A stretch of 64,000 nt of DNA. Origin: Pseudomonas lundensis. GTDB lineage: Bacteria > Pseudomonadota > Gammaproteobacteria > Pseudomonadales > Pseudomonadaceae. Where the stretch lies: contig NZ_JYKY01000028.1 in assembly GCF_001042985.1 (NCBI RefSeq), positions 1 to 64,000 on the forward strand, given 5' to 3'. Below are positions 1 to 8,941 of the stretch, in pieces. The notes under the pieces are model-generated. The model was not told where the DNA came from. It made no database searches and saw only the letters and a list, made by a program, of their open reading frames with translations. Numbering within the stretch: position 1 is the stretch's first letter; each line of letters begins with the position of its first letter. The translations under genes and the position numbers were made by a program.

Positions 1-82
1 TGACTCCACAAGCACCCACACGAATTGCTTGATTCAGTTGTTAAAGAGCGGTTGGTTAAGCTTTCGCTCAACCGAGGCGCGC

Positions 83-110
83 ATTCTACAGCAGCCTCTG
101 TTGCTGTCAA
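83..110 (-). promoter_or_regulatory. Proximal rRNA promoter
   Basis: On the minus strand a perfect TTGACA (105-110) is followed after 16 bases by TAGAAT (83-88) and a GC-rich discriminator. This is the usual build of a strong, growth-rate-controlled rRNA promoter. It is the closest of the three to the boxA and the 16S gene. Confidence 0.75.
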
Positions 111-191
111 GCGGTTATTTTAAGATGTTTTCAAAGTTTCCTCTGTAACATCAACCACTTGCGCTTTCGATCTCTCGTCAGCGGGAGGCGA

Positions 192-219
192 ATTCTACAG
201 CGTTACACGCTGCTGTCAA
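192..219 (-). promoter_or_regulatory. Middle rRNA promoter
   Basis: TTGACA (214-219), a 16-base spacer and TAGAAT (192-197) on the minus strand. It shares the TTGACAGCA and GCTGTAGAAT words with the proximal promoter, so the two look like a duplicated pair. Confidence 0.7.
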
Positions 220-323
220 CACCTCATTTCCTGCTTCGATGATTTGAAGCTGGCATCTTCAAAACAGTCTAACTCATTGAAACTCAAGGAGTTTCCCGTT
301 TCGACTGCGCCGGAAGTGGGCGC

Positions 324-352
324 ATTATAGGCCAACAAAATGCGCCGTCCAG
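324..352 (-). promoter_or_regulatory. Distal rRNA promoter candidate
   Basis: A perfect TATAAT (324-329) follows, after 17 bases, a poor -35 (TGGACG, 347-352) on the minus strand. It begins just 15 bases past the tyrS stop codon. The strong -10 supports it and the weak -35 lowers confidence. Confidence 0.45.
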
Positions 353-366
353 CACTATTTTCAAGT

Positions 367-1566
367 TTATTCAGATTTCAACGTAATTCGCGCAAACGCC
401 TTCTTACCCGCCTGACAAACATGAGTGGAGCCCAATGCATATATATAGGAGCGATCAACCACCTCTCCATCAATACGCACACCACCCGAACCCAACAAAT
501 CACGAGCAACCGCAGAGTTCTTCACCAGCCCAGCTTTATTCAGCACTGCAGCAATCGGCATGTCTTCAGTAGCGCTCAGCTCAATCTCAGGCAAGTCATC
601 CGGCAGCTCACCCTCTTTCATGCGGTTACCCGCACCACGGTGCGCATTAGCTGCAGCCTCTGCACCGTGAAAACGCGCCACAATCTCTTCAGCCAGCTTG
701 ATTTTTATATCTCGCGGATTGGCCCCAGCCTCAACCTCTGCCTTAAAGGCATTGATCTCATCCATCGAGCGGAAGCTGAGCAATTCAAAGTAACGCCACA
801 TCAAAGCATCCGGGATCGACACCAGCTTGCTATACATCACACCAGGCGCTTCCTGAATACCAACGTAATTACCCAGGGATTTGGACATCTTCTTGACGCC
901 ATCCAACCCCTCAAGCAAAGGCATCGTGACGATGCACTGCGCCTCCTGCCCATAACCACGCTGCAACTCACGACCCATCAGCAAATTAAACTTCTGATCA
1001 GTGCCACCTAACTCGACATCCGCTCGCAAGGCAACCGAGTCATAGCCCTGAACCAACGGATACAAAAACTCGTGGATAGCAATAGGCTGATTCGTGGTGT
1101 AGCGCTTATCAAAGTCGTCGCGCTCAAGCATGCGCGCTACAGTGTATTGGGACGTCAGACGAATAAAATCCGCAGGCCCCATCTGATCCATCCAGGTTGA
1201 GTTGAACGCCACTTCGGTTTTCGATGGATCCAGAATCTTGAAGACCTGTGTCTTATAGGTCTCGGCGTTGTCGAGCACTTGCTCGCGCGTCAGCGGAGGA
1301 CGCGTCGCACTCTTGCCACTTGGATCACCAATCATCCCGGTAAAGTCACCGATCAGAAAAATGACGTGATGACCGAGCTCCTGAAACTGGCGCAGCTTAT
1401 TGATCAGTACGGTGTGACCCAAATGCAGATCGGGTGCAGTAGGGTCAAATCCCGCCTTAATACGCAGCGGCTGGCCACGCTTCAACTTCTCGACCAGTTC
1501 AGACTCGACCAGTACCTCTTCGGCACCACGCTTGATTAGCGCTAGCTGCTCTTCAACCGACTTCAT
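367..1566 (-). CDS. tyrS: Tyrosyl-tRNA synthetase
   Basis: Charges tRNA-Tyr with tyrosine in the cytoplasm. The 399-residue protein has the class I signatures HLGH (residues 48-51, the HIGH motif) and KMSKS (226-230), followed by a C-terminal S4-like RNA-binding region. An in-frame TTG-type extension up to 1620 exists, but the ATG at 1566 gives the family start MKSVEEQ and the usual length. It lies directly upstream of an rRNA operon on the same strand, as for the PAO1 copy often called tyrZ. Which of the two Pseudomonas paralogues this is cannot be settled from the window. Confidence 0.95.
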   Translation of the reverse strand: MKSVEEQLALIKRGAEEVLVESELVEKLKRGQPLRIKAGFDPTAPDLHLGHTVLINKLRQFQELGHHVIFLIGDFTGMIGDPSGKSATRPPLTREQVLDNAETYKTQVFKILDPSKTEVAFNSTWMDQMGPADFIRLTSQYTVARMLERDDFDKRYTTNQPIAIHEFLYPLVQGYDSVALRADVELGGTDQKFNLLMGRELQRGYGQEAQCIVTMPLLEGLDGVKKMSKSLGNYVGIQEAPGVMYSKLVSIPDALMWRYFELLSFRSMDEINAFKAEVEAGANPRDIKIKLAEEIVARFHGAEAAANAHRGAGNRMKEGELPDDLPEIELSATEDMPIAAVLNKAGLVKNSAVARDLLGSGGVRIDGEVVDRSYIYALGSTHVCQAGKKAFARITLKSE

Positions 1567-1779
1567 ATCAGACCCGTAAGGCTCAATTTCAAAGGGAACC
1601 AACCATACAAGATCACCCACTAATTACAAGTTCTGGCGGGCGCACGGGGGGCTATCTGTCAGTTAATGTGTGGTCAACTTGCTTCAAGGGCGTTTTGGTT
1701 ATATTTTATACAGTTATTTCATCTTCACAGTGTCAGTCGTCTTTTCCAATTCATCCTTTATCTCAAAGTCAAATTACCT

Positions 1780-3180
1780 ATGACCAGTCAACCGCCTAAA
1801 GCGCCACCGCTTTATCCGAAGACCCACCTGCTCGCCGCAAGCGGGATCGCAGCCTTATTGAGTTTGGCACTGCTGGTATTTCCATCCAGCGAAGTCGAGG
1901 CCAAACGCACAACGCTAAACCTGGAACTGGAAACCCCCGCAGAACAACTTACACAAGATCAAGACGCCGCAGACCTCGTTCAGGCCACAAATGAAGCGAC
2001 ATCTGCTCCGTTTACCCAAATAGACCCGCAAGACAGCGCGCCCGCTGCGACTGCCAAAGCTGAAGACAAAAAAGCGCCTAGCCACCGCGAAGTCATTGTC
2101 GCGAAGGGCGATACCCTCTCTACCCTGTTTGAGAAAGTGGGCCTGCCCGCTGCGTCCGTACACGAGGTTCTGGCCAGCGACAAACAGGCCAAGCAGTTCA
2201 GCCAGCTGAAACACGGGCAGAAGCTCGAGTTTGAAATGGGCACAGACGGTCAGCTCAATAACCTGCACAGCCGCATCAGCGATCTCGAAACCATCACCTT
2301 GAGCAAAACAGCCAAGGGCTATTCGTTTCGCCGTGTGACCGCTCAACCGACACTGCGCACCGCCTATGTTCACGGTGTAATCAGCAGCTCCCTGTCTGCT
2401 TCCGGCCAGCGCGCCGGCCTGCCTCACAGCATGACGATGGATATGGCCAAAGTATTCGGCTATGACATCGACTTTGCACAAGACATACGGCCCGGCGATC
2501 AGTTCGAGGTTATCTACGAGCAAAAAGTGGTCAACGGCAAAACGGTTGGCACGGGCAACATCTTGTCTGCTCGCTTCACCAACCGAGGCAAAACCTATAC
2601 GGCAGTGCGTTACACCAACAAGCAGGGCATCAGCAATTACTACACCGCTGACGGCAATAGCATGCGCAAAGCCTTCATCCGCACCCCAGTAGATTTCGCC
2701 CGCATCAGTTCACGCTTCTCTTCGGGACGCAAACACCCGATCCTGAACAAGATCCGTGCCCACAAAGGCGTGGATTACGCGGCACCACGTGGAACACCGA
2801 TCAAGGCTGCCGGTGATGGCAAAGTATTACTTGCCGGCCGTCGTGGCGGCTACGGCAACACCGTCATCATTCAACATGGCAACACGTACCGCACGCTTTA
2901 CGGCCACATGCAGGGCTTCGCCAAGGGCGTCAAAACGGGCGGCGCCGTCAAGCAAGGGCAAGTCATTGGTTACATTGGCACGACCGGCCTGTCGACCGGC
3001 CCACACCTGCATTACGAGTTTCAAGTCAATGGCGTCCATGTAGATCCGCTGGGGCAAAAGCTCCCGATGGCTGATCCGATTGCCAAAAACGAGCGTGCCC
3101 GGTTCATGCAACAAAGCCAGCCATTGATGGCTCGCATGAATCAGGAAAAAGCCACCCTGCTGGCTTCGAGCAAGCGCTAA
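1780..3180 (+). CDS. M23-family peptidoglycan endopeptidase with OapA/LysM-like domain
   Basis: Probable envelope metallo-endopeptidase that cuts peptidoglycan cross-links. The 466 residues start with a membrane anchor (about 14-35), then a LysM/OapA-like segment (VAKGDTLSTLFEKVG), and end in an M23 lysostaphin-type domain with HKGVDYA and HLHYEF zinc and catalytic motifs. The ATG at 1780 was chosen because it places the anchor near the N-terminus; an upstream in-frame start at 1666 would add 38 unusual residues. The ribosome-binding site is weak. It is divergent from tyrS, and anmK follows after 3 bases, suggesting a cell-wall operon. It resembles E. coli MepM, but the substrate bond is inferred. 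Confidence 0.9.
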   Translation: MTSQPPKAPPLYPKTHLLAASGIAALLSLALLVFPSSEVEAKRTTLNLELETPAEQLTQDQDAADLVQATNEATSAPFTQIDPQDSAPAATAKAEDKKAPSHREVIVAKGDTLSTLFEKVGLPAASVHEVLASDKQAKQFSQLKHGQKLEFEMGTDGQLNNLHSRISDLETITLSKTAKGYSFRRVTAQPTLRTAYVHGVISSSLSASGQRAGLPHSMTMDMAKVFGYDIDFAQDIRPGDQFEVIYEQKVVNGKTVGTGNILSARFTNRGKTYTAVRYTNKQGISNYYTADGNSMRKAFIRTPVDFARISSRFSSGRKHPILNKIRAHKGVDYAAPRGTPIKAAGDGKVLLAGRRGGYGNTVIIQHGNTYRTLYGHMQGFAKGVKTGGAVKQGQVIGYIGTTGLSTGPHLHYEFQVNGVHVDPLGQKLPMADPIAKNERARFMQQSQPLMARMNQEKATLLASSKR

Positions 3181-3183
3181 GTC

Positions 3184-4275
3184 ATGGCGCTCTACATAGG
3201 AGTGATGTCCGGCACAAGCCTCGATGGCATGGACATCGCTCTGATCGAGTTAGGGGCGAGCATCAAGCTTCTCGCCTCTCACTACACCCCCATGCCATCC
3301 TCATTACGCGCCGAATTACTCAGCCTGTGCGCCAGCGGCCCTGACGAAGTTGCCCGCTGTGCCATTGCTGAAAATCACTGGGTTGAACTGGCCGCACAAG
3401 GCGTAAACGCACTTCTCACACAACAACAGCTCTCCCCACAAGACATCCGGGCGATAGGCAGCCACGGCCAGACCATCCGGCACGAACCCGCTCTTGGCTA
3501 TACCGTTCAAATCGGTAACCCTGCTTTATTGGCCGAGTTGACAGGGATTTGCGTGGTGGGCGATTTCCGTCGGCGGGATGTCGCAGCTGGCGGCCAGGGC
3601 GCGCCGCTCGTGCCGGCATTTCACGAAGCCTTGTTCACTCATGAGAGTGGCTATCGAGCCGTTTTAAATGTTGGCGGATTCAGCAACCTAAGTTTGATAA
3701 CACCTGCCGAGCCTGTAGCCGGATTCGATTGCGGGCCCGGAAACGTCTTGCTGGACGCCTGGATACAAGACACACGCGGTGACCTGTATGACCGTAGTGG
3801 CCAATGGGCTGCCAGTGGCAGAGTAGAACCCGTTTTGCTGAACACGTTGCTCAGCGACCCATTCTTCAAGACACAAGGCCCAAAAAGCACCGGGCGCGAA
3901 GTCTTTAACCTGAATTGGCTGAAGCACCATCTCTTCAGCCTGCCCGCCTTCCCCGCTGAAGACATTCAGGCAACCCTGCTCGAACTCACAGCCCTAACGA
4001 TCGTGGACTCACTGCAAAGCGCTCAACCGCACACCGACGAGCTTCTGGTATGCGGTGGCGGCGCGCACAACACCGCACTGATGACGCGGCTCGCTTCACT
4101 CCTCCCCCAAACCCGGGTCAATAGCACCCAGGTTAAAGGCGTGGATCCAGACTGGGTGGAGGCCATGGCTTTTGCGTGGTTGGCCCATTGCTGCCTGGAA
4201 AACATTCCTACCAACCGCCCCAGCGTCACTGGCGCTCGCGGCTTGCGCATCCTTGGCGCTATCTATCCCGCCTGA
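3184..4275 (+). CDS. anmK: Anhydro-N-acetylmuramic acid kinase
   Basis: Opens and phosphorylates 1,6-anhydro-MurNAc to MurNAc-6-phosphate during cell-wall recycling. The 363-residue protein starts with the family signature GVMSGTSLDGMD and carries GSHGQT and VCGGGAHN motifs of the ASKHA kinase fold. The start lies 3 bases after the peptidase stop, so the two are probably co-transcribed. The next recycling steps used by Pseudomonas, AmgK and MurU, are encoded 25 kb away in this window. The phosphatase MupP that links them is not recognised here. Confidence 0.95.
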   Translation: MALYIGVMSGTSLDGMDIALIELGASIKLLASHYTPMPSSLRAELLSLCASGPDEVARCAIAENHWVELAAQGVNALLTQQQLSPQDIRAIGSHGQTIRHEPALGYTVQIGNPALLAELTGICVVGDFRRRDVAAGGQGAPLVPAFHEALFTHESGYRAVLNVGGFSNLSLITPAEPVAGFDCGPGNVLLDAWIQDTRGDLYDRSGQWAASGRVEPVLLNTLLSDPFFKTQGPKSTGREVFNLNWLKHHLFSLPAFPAEDIQATLLELTALTIVDSLQSAQPHTDELLVCGGGAHNTALMTRLASLLPQTRVNSTQVKGVDPDWVEAMAFAWLAHCCLENIPTNRPSVTGARGLRILGAIYPA

Positions 4276-4304
4276 ACACCCGTTCAATAAACGGCAGACA
4301 GCAA

Positions 4305-4328
4305 AACGCCGCGTATCGACGCGGCGTT
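4305..4328. terminator. Terminator hairpin between anmK and erpA
   Basis: A perfect 10-bp stem AACGCCGCGT/ACGCGGCGTT with a 4-base loop sits between the convergent anmK and erpA ends. On the minus strand it is followed by a short T run (TTTTGCTG), so it fits best as the erpA terminator. It may also serve anmK. Confidence 0.7.
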
Positions 4329-4353
4329 GAGGGTCAAACGTGTGTGCGGACAA

Positions 4354-4704
4354 TCAAATCGAGAAGGACGAACCGCAACCACAGGTCGTGGTGGCATTCG
4401 GGTTTTTGATCACAAAACGCGACCCTTCGAGACCTTCCTGATAGTCCACCTCAGCGCCAGCCAGGTACTGGAAGCTCATCGGATCAACCACCAGGCTCAC
4501 GCCCTCGCGCTCAACGATAGTGTCATCGTCTGCGACTTCTTCATCAAAAGTGAAACCGTACTGAAAACCCGAACAACCGCCGCCCGTCACAAATACGCGC
4601 AGCTTCAAACGATCATTACCCTCTTCATCGACCAGGCTCTTCACCTTGTGCGCAGCACCTTCGGTGAATTGCAAAGCCATGGGGGTGAAGGATTCGACGC
4701 TCAT
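4354..4704 (-). CDS. erpA: Iron-sulfur cluster insertion protein ErpA
   Basis: A-type carrier that delivers Fe-S clusters to apoproteins, notably of the isoprenoid pathway. The 116 residues include the three ligand cysteines of the family, C44 (GGGCSGFQYGF) and C108/C110 (TCGCGSSF). A good ribosome-binding site (GGGAG) precedes the ATG. The gene is alone on the minus strand, with its own promoter at 4752-4781. Confidence 0.95.
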   Translation of the reverse strand: MSVESFTPMALQFTEGAAHKVKSLVDEEGNDRLKLRVFVTGGGCSGFQYGFTFDEEVADDDTIVEREGVSLVVDPMSFQYLAGAEVDYQEGLEGSRFVIKNPNATTTCGCGSSFSI

Positions 4705-4751
4705 GCTGACTATCTCCCGGCGCTATGCCGCCATAATGCGTGATGACGCGC

Positions 4752-4781
4752 ATTATCCGCTTCTCCTAGAAAAGCGGTCAA
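4752..4781 (-). promoter_or_regulatory. Probable erpA promoter
   Basis: TTGACC (4776-4781), an 18-base spacer and GATAAT (4752-4757) on the minus strand, about 48 bases upstream of the erpA start. The match to sigma-70 boxes is good. No clear Fe-S regulator operator was identified. Confidence 0.55.
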
Positions 4782-4796
4782 CTATTCATAAGTAGC

Positions 4797-4821
4797 AGCG
4801 GTAAGCTGGACGCTTACCGCT
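4797..4821 (-). terminator. Hairpin downstream of argC
   Basis: A perfect 10-bp stem AGCGGTAAGC/GCTTACCGCT with a 5-base loop begins 19 bases after the argC stop. There is no T run on the minus strand, so it is either a weak terminator or a 3'-end stabiliser. Confidence 0.45.
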
Positions 4822-4839
4822 TGAGGATATCTGCAAGGT

Positions 4840-5874
4840 TTACGGCAGCATTCCGGCATGGGACAGGCCCAGACGCTCATCCAGACCAAACAGGATATTC
4901 ATATTCTGCACGGCCTGACCTGACGCCCCCTTGACCAAGTTGTCGATAACCGACAAAACGACCACCAGATCGCCATCCTGCGGGCGGTGAATGGCTATGC
5001 GGCACACATTGGCGCCGCGCACACTACGTGTTTCGGGATGGCTGCCAGCAGGCATTACATCCACAAAAGGCTCGTTTGCATAACGCTTTTCAAACAGTGC
5101 CTGCAGATCCACAGAGCGATCAGTAACCGTCGCGTACAACGTGGAATGAATCCCACGAATCATTGGCGTTAAATGCGGGACGAATGTCAGTCCTACCTCT
5201 TTCCCGGCGGCACGGCGTAAACCCTGACGAATTTCCGGCAGGTGACGATGCCCTTTGACGGCATAAGCCTTCATGCTTTCAGACGTTTCGGCATATAGAG
5301 AGCCAATACTCGCGCCCCGACCAGCTCCGCTGACACCGGATTTACAGTCAGCAATCAAAACCGACGTATCGGCAAGACCTGCTTCGAGCAAAGGAAGAAA
5401 ACCCAGTTGGGTAGCAGTCGGGTAGCAACCCGGCACTGCAATCAATCGCGCTTGCCTGATGTGTTCGCGATTGACTTCCGGCAGGCCATAAACCGCCTCT
5501 TCTAGCAGTTCAGGCGCACCATGCGGCTGGCCGTACCACTTGGCCCACTCCTCTGCATCTTGCAGACGGAAATCGGCTGACAGGTCGATCACCTTGGTTC
5601 CGGCCGCAAGCAATTCACCTGCCAAGGCATGAGCCACGCCATGGGGCGTCGCGAAAAACACCACATCACACGCCGCCAATGTCTGAGTATCAGGCACGCT
5701 GAAGGCAAGGCCATCGTAATGACCGCGCAGGTTGGGATACATATCAGCAACAGGCAGGCCTGCTTCGGATCGAGAAGTGATCACTACCACTTCTGCCTGC
5801 GGATGCTGCGCCAGCAAACGCAGCAATTCGACACCGGTGTAACCCGTGCCGCCGACAATACCGACCTTGACCAT
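4840..5874 (-). CDS. argC: N-acetyl-gamma-glutamyl-phosphate reductase
   Basis: Third step of arginine synthesis: NADPH-dependent reduction of N-acetylglutamyl phosphate to the semialdehyde. The 344-residue protein shows the NADP-binding GIVGGTGYTG at the N-terminus and the catalytic cysteine C150 in AVPGCYPTA. The ATG at 5874 is preceded by GAGGGG; the longer frame to 5946 has no such site and adds 24 non-family residues. It is divergent from hemJ across 134 bases. Confidence 0.96.
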   Translation of the reverse strand: MVKVGIVGGTGYTGVELLRLLAQHPQAEVVVITSRSEAGLPVADMYPNLRGHYDGLAFSVPDTQTLAACDVVFFATPHGVAHALAGELLAAGTKVIDLSADFRLQDAEEWAKWYGQPHGAPELLEEAVYGLPEVNREHIRQARLIAVPGCYPTATQLGFLPLLEAGLADTSVLIADCKSGVSGAGRGASIGSLYAETSESMKAYAVKGHRHLPEIRQGLRRAAGKEVGLTFVPHLTPMIRGIHSTLYATVTDRSVDLQALFEKRYANEPFVDVMPAGSHPETRSVRGANVCRIAIHRPQDGDLVVVLSVIDNLVKGASGQAVQNMNILFGLDERLGLSHAGMLP

Positions 5875-6008
5875 AACCTGCCCCTCAACGAACCCACTGG
5901 AAAGCCCTCGATAATAGGGACAGCGCGCCCCTGCGACAACCGCCAAGGTGACTCCCGGACGCTCTACTACTACTATTTGATCTACCGTGAACCTGGGAAT
6001 AACTAAAA

Positions 6009-6437
6009 ATGCTTTATCTATGGCTCAAAGCCTTCCACATCATCAGCATCGTCTGTTGGTTTGCTGGCCTGTTTTACCTGCCTCGCCTGTTCGTTTACCA
6101 CGCCCAAAGCGAAGATTCCGTCAGCAAAGAGCGCTTCAGCGTCATGGAGCGCAAGCTGTATCGCGGCATCATGGGCCCCGCGATGATCGCCACAATCATT
6201 TTTGGCGGCTGGCTGATCAGCCTTAACCCTAGCGGCTATTTTAGCCAGGGCTGGATGCATGCCAAATTGACACTCGTGGTGCTGCTCATCGGCTATCACC
6301 ACATGTGCGGGGCTCAAGTTAAACGCTTCGCCCGTGGAGAAAATACCCGCAGCCATGTGTACTTCCGCTGGTTCAACGAAGTGCCGGTCCTGTTTCTGAT
6401 CGCCATCGTAATTCTGGTGGTGGTCAAACCGTTCTAA
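6009..6437 (+). CDS. hemJ: Protoporphyrinogen IX oxidase HemJ
   Basis: Membrane enzyme of the UPF0093/HemJ family that oxidises protoporphyrinogen IX late in heme synthesis. The 142 residues form about four membrane helices. The conserved N-terminal histidine lies in LKAFHIISIVCWFAGLFYLP, typical of the family. The nitronate monooxygenase gene begins 30 bases downstream. Function follows from the family. Confidence 0.88.
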   Translation: MLYLWLKAFHIISIVCWFAGLFYLPRLFVYHAQSEDSVSKERFSVMERKLYRGIMGPAMIATIIFGGWLISLNPSGYFSQGWMHAKLTLVVLLIGYHHMCGAQVKRFARGENTRSHVYFRWFNEVPVLFLIAIVILVVVKPF

Positions 6438-6467
6438 CGGCAACTCATCTTTCAACGAGGTTATCCG

Positions 6468-7433
6468 ATGTCACTGCCCGCTCTGCTTGAACAACGCTTG
6501 CGCCTGCCGGTGGTGGCCGCTCCTATGTTTCTGATCTCCAACCCGCAACTGGTGCTTGCCTGCTGCCGTAACGGCGTAGTCGGCAGTTTCCCGGCACTGA
6601 ACCAGCGCGACAGCCAAGGGTTCAAAGCCTGGCTGGAGGAAATCGAAGCAGGTCTGGCACTACTGGATAACCCGGCGCCCTACGCCGTGAACCTGATCGT
6701 GCACAACAGCAACCCACGACTTGAAGCAGACCTCGCCATTTGCATTGAGCACAAAGTGCCCATCGTGATCACCAGCCTGGGCGCCGCTAAAGAGGTGATC
6801 GACGCGGTTCACAGCTACGGCGGGCTGGTCTTCCATGATGTCACCACCCGCCGTCACGCCGAAAAAGCCGCACAAGCCGGTGTCGACGGTTTGATCGCTG
6901 TTGCTGCTGGCGCAGGCGGGCATGCGGGCACCTGGAGCCCTTTCGCTCTGGCGGCTGAGATACGCCAGTTTTTCGGCAAAACGCTGCTGCTCGCAGGCTG
7001 CCTGAACCACGGCCACGAGATCTTGGCAGCTCAAACACTTGGCGCCGACTTGGCCTATATGGGCACGCGCTTCATCGCCACCCGCGAAAGCCATGCGCCT
7101 GACGCTTATAAGCAGATGCTGCTAGCATCCCGCGCGGCCGATATCATTCACACCCCGGCGGTATCAGGCGTACCTGCCAGCTTCATGCGGCAAAGCCTTG
7201 AAAATGCCGGGTACGACTTGGCAGCGTTGCAAAGCAAGGGGGAATCAGGAAACAAACTGAAACCGCTCAACGATGAAGCCAAAGCATGGAAAACCGTGTG
7301 GTCGGCCGGTCAGGGCGTAGGTGAAATCTTCGACTTGCCTTCAACGGATGAACTGATCGCACGCCTGGACGAGGAATATCGTCAGGCGTTAAGTCGAATT
7401 CAACGGTTATCCAGCCATTGGCCACACCTTTGA
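6468..7433 (+). CDS. Nitronate monooxygenase family protein (2-nitropropane dioxygenase-like)
   Basis: FMN-dependent TIM-barrel enzyme of the NMO/2-nitropropane dioxygenase family, expected to oxidise alkyl nitronates. The 321 residues include the N-terminal VVAAPMFLISNP, an FMN phosphate-binding glycine stretch (GAGGHAGTWS) and GTRFIATRES near the C-terminus. The ribosome-binding site is good (GAGG). It follows hemJ closely and ends at a strong terminator, so both may be one transcript. The natural substrate is unknown. Confidence 0.85.
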   Translation: MSLPALLEQRLRLPVVAAPMFLISNPQLVLACCRNGVVGSFPALNQRDSQGFKAWLEEIEAGLALLDNPAPYAVNLIVHNSNPRLEADLAICIEHKVPIVITSLGAAKEVIDAVHSYGGLVFHDVTTRRHAEKAAQAGVDGLIAVAAGAGGHAGTWSPFALAAEIRQFFGKTLLLAGCLNHGHEILAAQTLGADLAYMGTRFIATRESHAPDAYKQMLLASRAADIIHTPAVSGVPASFMRQSLENAGYDLAALQSKGESGNKLKPLNDEAKAWKTVWSAGQGVGEIFDLPSTDELIARLDEEYRQALSRIQRLSSHWPHL

Positions 7434-7439
7434 AACATC

Positions 7440-7471
7440 GAAGCCCGCCCAATCAGCGGGCTTCATTTTTT
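7440..7471 (+). terminator. Rho-independent terminator
   Basis: A 9-bp stem GAAGCCCGC/GCGGGCTTC with a 7-base loop, followed by A and six T, starts 7 bases after the nitronate monooxygenase stop codon. Confidence 0.9.
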
Positions 7472-7494
7472 AAATACCTGACAAGGACGCAGTA

Positions 7495-8010
7495 ATGCCG
7501 GAAGTAAGCCTGGATAAAAAATCTCACGAATCGTATGGCACGCTGGACCCATTGGGGTTCGATGGCCGAATTGGCCGCATGCGAATGCTGGCCTGGCCAC
7601 TGGTGCTCACCGCAATCGCGGTTGCACTGCTCATCCCGTGCCTGCTGTTAGCCCAAGTCTCATACACGCTGGGGTTCACCTGTAGCCTGACGTTACTACT
7701 GGCCTATTTCGTCATTAGCATCAGGATCAGCGCACAGCGCCTGCATGATCTCAACTGGTCAGCGTGGATGCTCTTGCTGCATTTAGTGCCTGTGGCAACC
7801 CTGATCCTGTCCTTTATGTTGGTACTGATGCCCGGTACTACCGGTCCGAACCAGTATGGCCCACCACCGCCGCCTAACAGTCCGGCAGTCAAAGTACTGG
7901 CTTGGGTTGCGATCACGCTGATGATTGTTTCGTTAATCGTGACGGTCCTCGCCTTTGCACTGGGCCTTGCAACCTCGTTCATCAACGCAGCCGGCACCAA
8001 CAGCCTGTAG
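7495..8010 (+). CDS. DUF805 domain membrane protein
   Basis: Small integral membrane protein of unknown function. The 171 residues contain four predicted membrane segments (about 31-54, 58-78, 90-112, 130-157). The DUF805 hallmarks are FDGRIGRMRM at the start, QRLHDLNWSAW in the middle and GPNQYGPPPPP before the last segment. An AAGGA site precedes the ATG. It stands between a terminator and the SDR gene. No role can be read from its neighbours. Confidence 0.85.
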   Translation: MPEVSLDKKSHESYGTLDPLGFDGRIGRMRMLAWPLVLTAIAVALLIPCLLLAQVSYTLGFTCSLTLLLAYFVISIRISAQRLHDLNWSAWMLLLHLVPVATLILSFMLVLMPGTTGPNQYGPPPPPNSPAVKVLAWVAITLMIVSLIVTVLAFALGLATSFINAAGTNSL

Positions 8011-8086
8011 ACTGCGTTCTTTATTAAACGCGCTAACGCCAGGGACATCATTGTCACCGGACTGAACCGTTGCGATGGAGAACAGC

Positions 8087-8875
8087 ATGACCCGTTACGC
8101 TTTGATCACTGGCGCCTCAAGCGGCATTGGCCTGGCCCTGGCAGAAGCCCTTGCCCGTCGCGGGCGCAGTTTGATTCTGGTTGCCCGCCAACGGGACGCA
8201 CTGGAGGCCATAGCCCTCGAATTCACCCAGCGCTTTGGCGTAGAAGTGCTGATTCGCGCCTGCGATCTGGGCGAGCCGCTGCGGTTGTCCGGCTTCCTGC
8301 TGGAGCTGGAAGAAGGTGACAGGCAGATTGATTTGCTGATCAATTGCGCAGGGATCGGAACCTGCGGCCCCTTCCTGGCGCACGACTGGAGCGCAGAGCA
8401 AGATTTGATCGAGCTCAATGTGCTGGCCCTCACGCGGCTGTGCCATGCCATCGGCAATATGATGGCGGTCCAGGGCGGCGGGCAGATCCTCAACGTTTCC
8501 TCGATCGCGGCGTATCAGCCGGGCCCTTGGCTGAGCACCTACTTCGCCAGTAAAGCCTACGTGCTGCACTTTTCAGAGGGCCTGCGCGAAGAGGTCAAGA
8601 AAACCGGGATCAAAGTGTCAGTGCTCTGCCCCGGCATCACCCGCACCGGTTTTTTTGAAGCGGCGAACATGAATGCCGACACGGTCAAACACAATCGCCA
8701 TGCACTGAGCCCTGAAGAAGTCGCGCTTTACACCGTACGCGCACTTGAAAAGAACAAGGCGATTATCATGCCGGGCTGGCGAAACCGCTGGATGACCCGC
8801 GTCCCCCGGCTGCTATCACGCTGGATGACACGCAAGATTGCCGCCTCGGTTAACAAGTCGTACTGCCCACGTTAA
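8087..8875 (+). CDS. Short-chain dehydrogenase/reductase family oxidoreductase
   Basis: NAD(P)-dependent oxidoreductase of the classical SDR type. The 262-residue protein has the TGASSGIG cofactor motif close to the start, NCAGIG, and the active-site pair S(x)nYFASK. The ATG at 8087 was preferred because GGAG precedes it; an in-frame ATG at 8075 overlaps that site. The C-terminus is basic and lacks a clear membrane helix. The substrate cannot be inferred. Confidence 0.85.
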   Translation: MTRYALITGASSGIGLALAEALARRGRSLILVARQRDALEAIALEFTQRFGVEVLIRACDLGEPLRLSGFLLELEEGDRQIDLLINCAGIGTCGPFLAHDWSAEQDLIELNVLALTRLCHAIGNMMAVQGGGQILNVSSIAAYQPGPWLSTYFASKAYVLHFSEGLREEVKKTGIKVSVLCPGITRTGFFEAANMNADTVKHNRHALSPEEVALYTVRALEKNKAIIMPGWRNRWMTRVPRLLSRWMTRKIAASVNKSYCPR

Positions 8876-8941
8876 GGTGGCTGGTCGCCAAACGATCCCC
8901 TGCGTACACTCAGATCGGACTTCACTTACGGAGATACAGCT

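Larger units (their letters stand above)
1..366 (-). promoter_or_regulatory. rRNA operon leader and promoter region (16S gene lies beyond position 1)
   Basis: No protein gene lies here. Read on the minus strand, the stretch has the layout of a Pseudomonas rRNA leader: three promoter-like blocks, then an antitermination boxA (CGCTCTTTAACAA, about 38-51) shortly before the expected 16S start outside the window. Two blocks are near-consensus with 16-base spacers and are listed separately. A 7-3-7 hairpin (GAAACTC/GAGTTTC, 279-295) lies between the distal promoter and the middle one. No terminator is visible between the tyrS stop codon and this region, so tyrS transcripts may run into the rRNA operon. 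The assignment rests on the promoter and boxA pattern; the 16S sequence itself is not visible. Confidence 0.8.
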
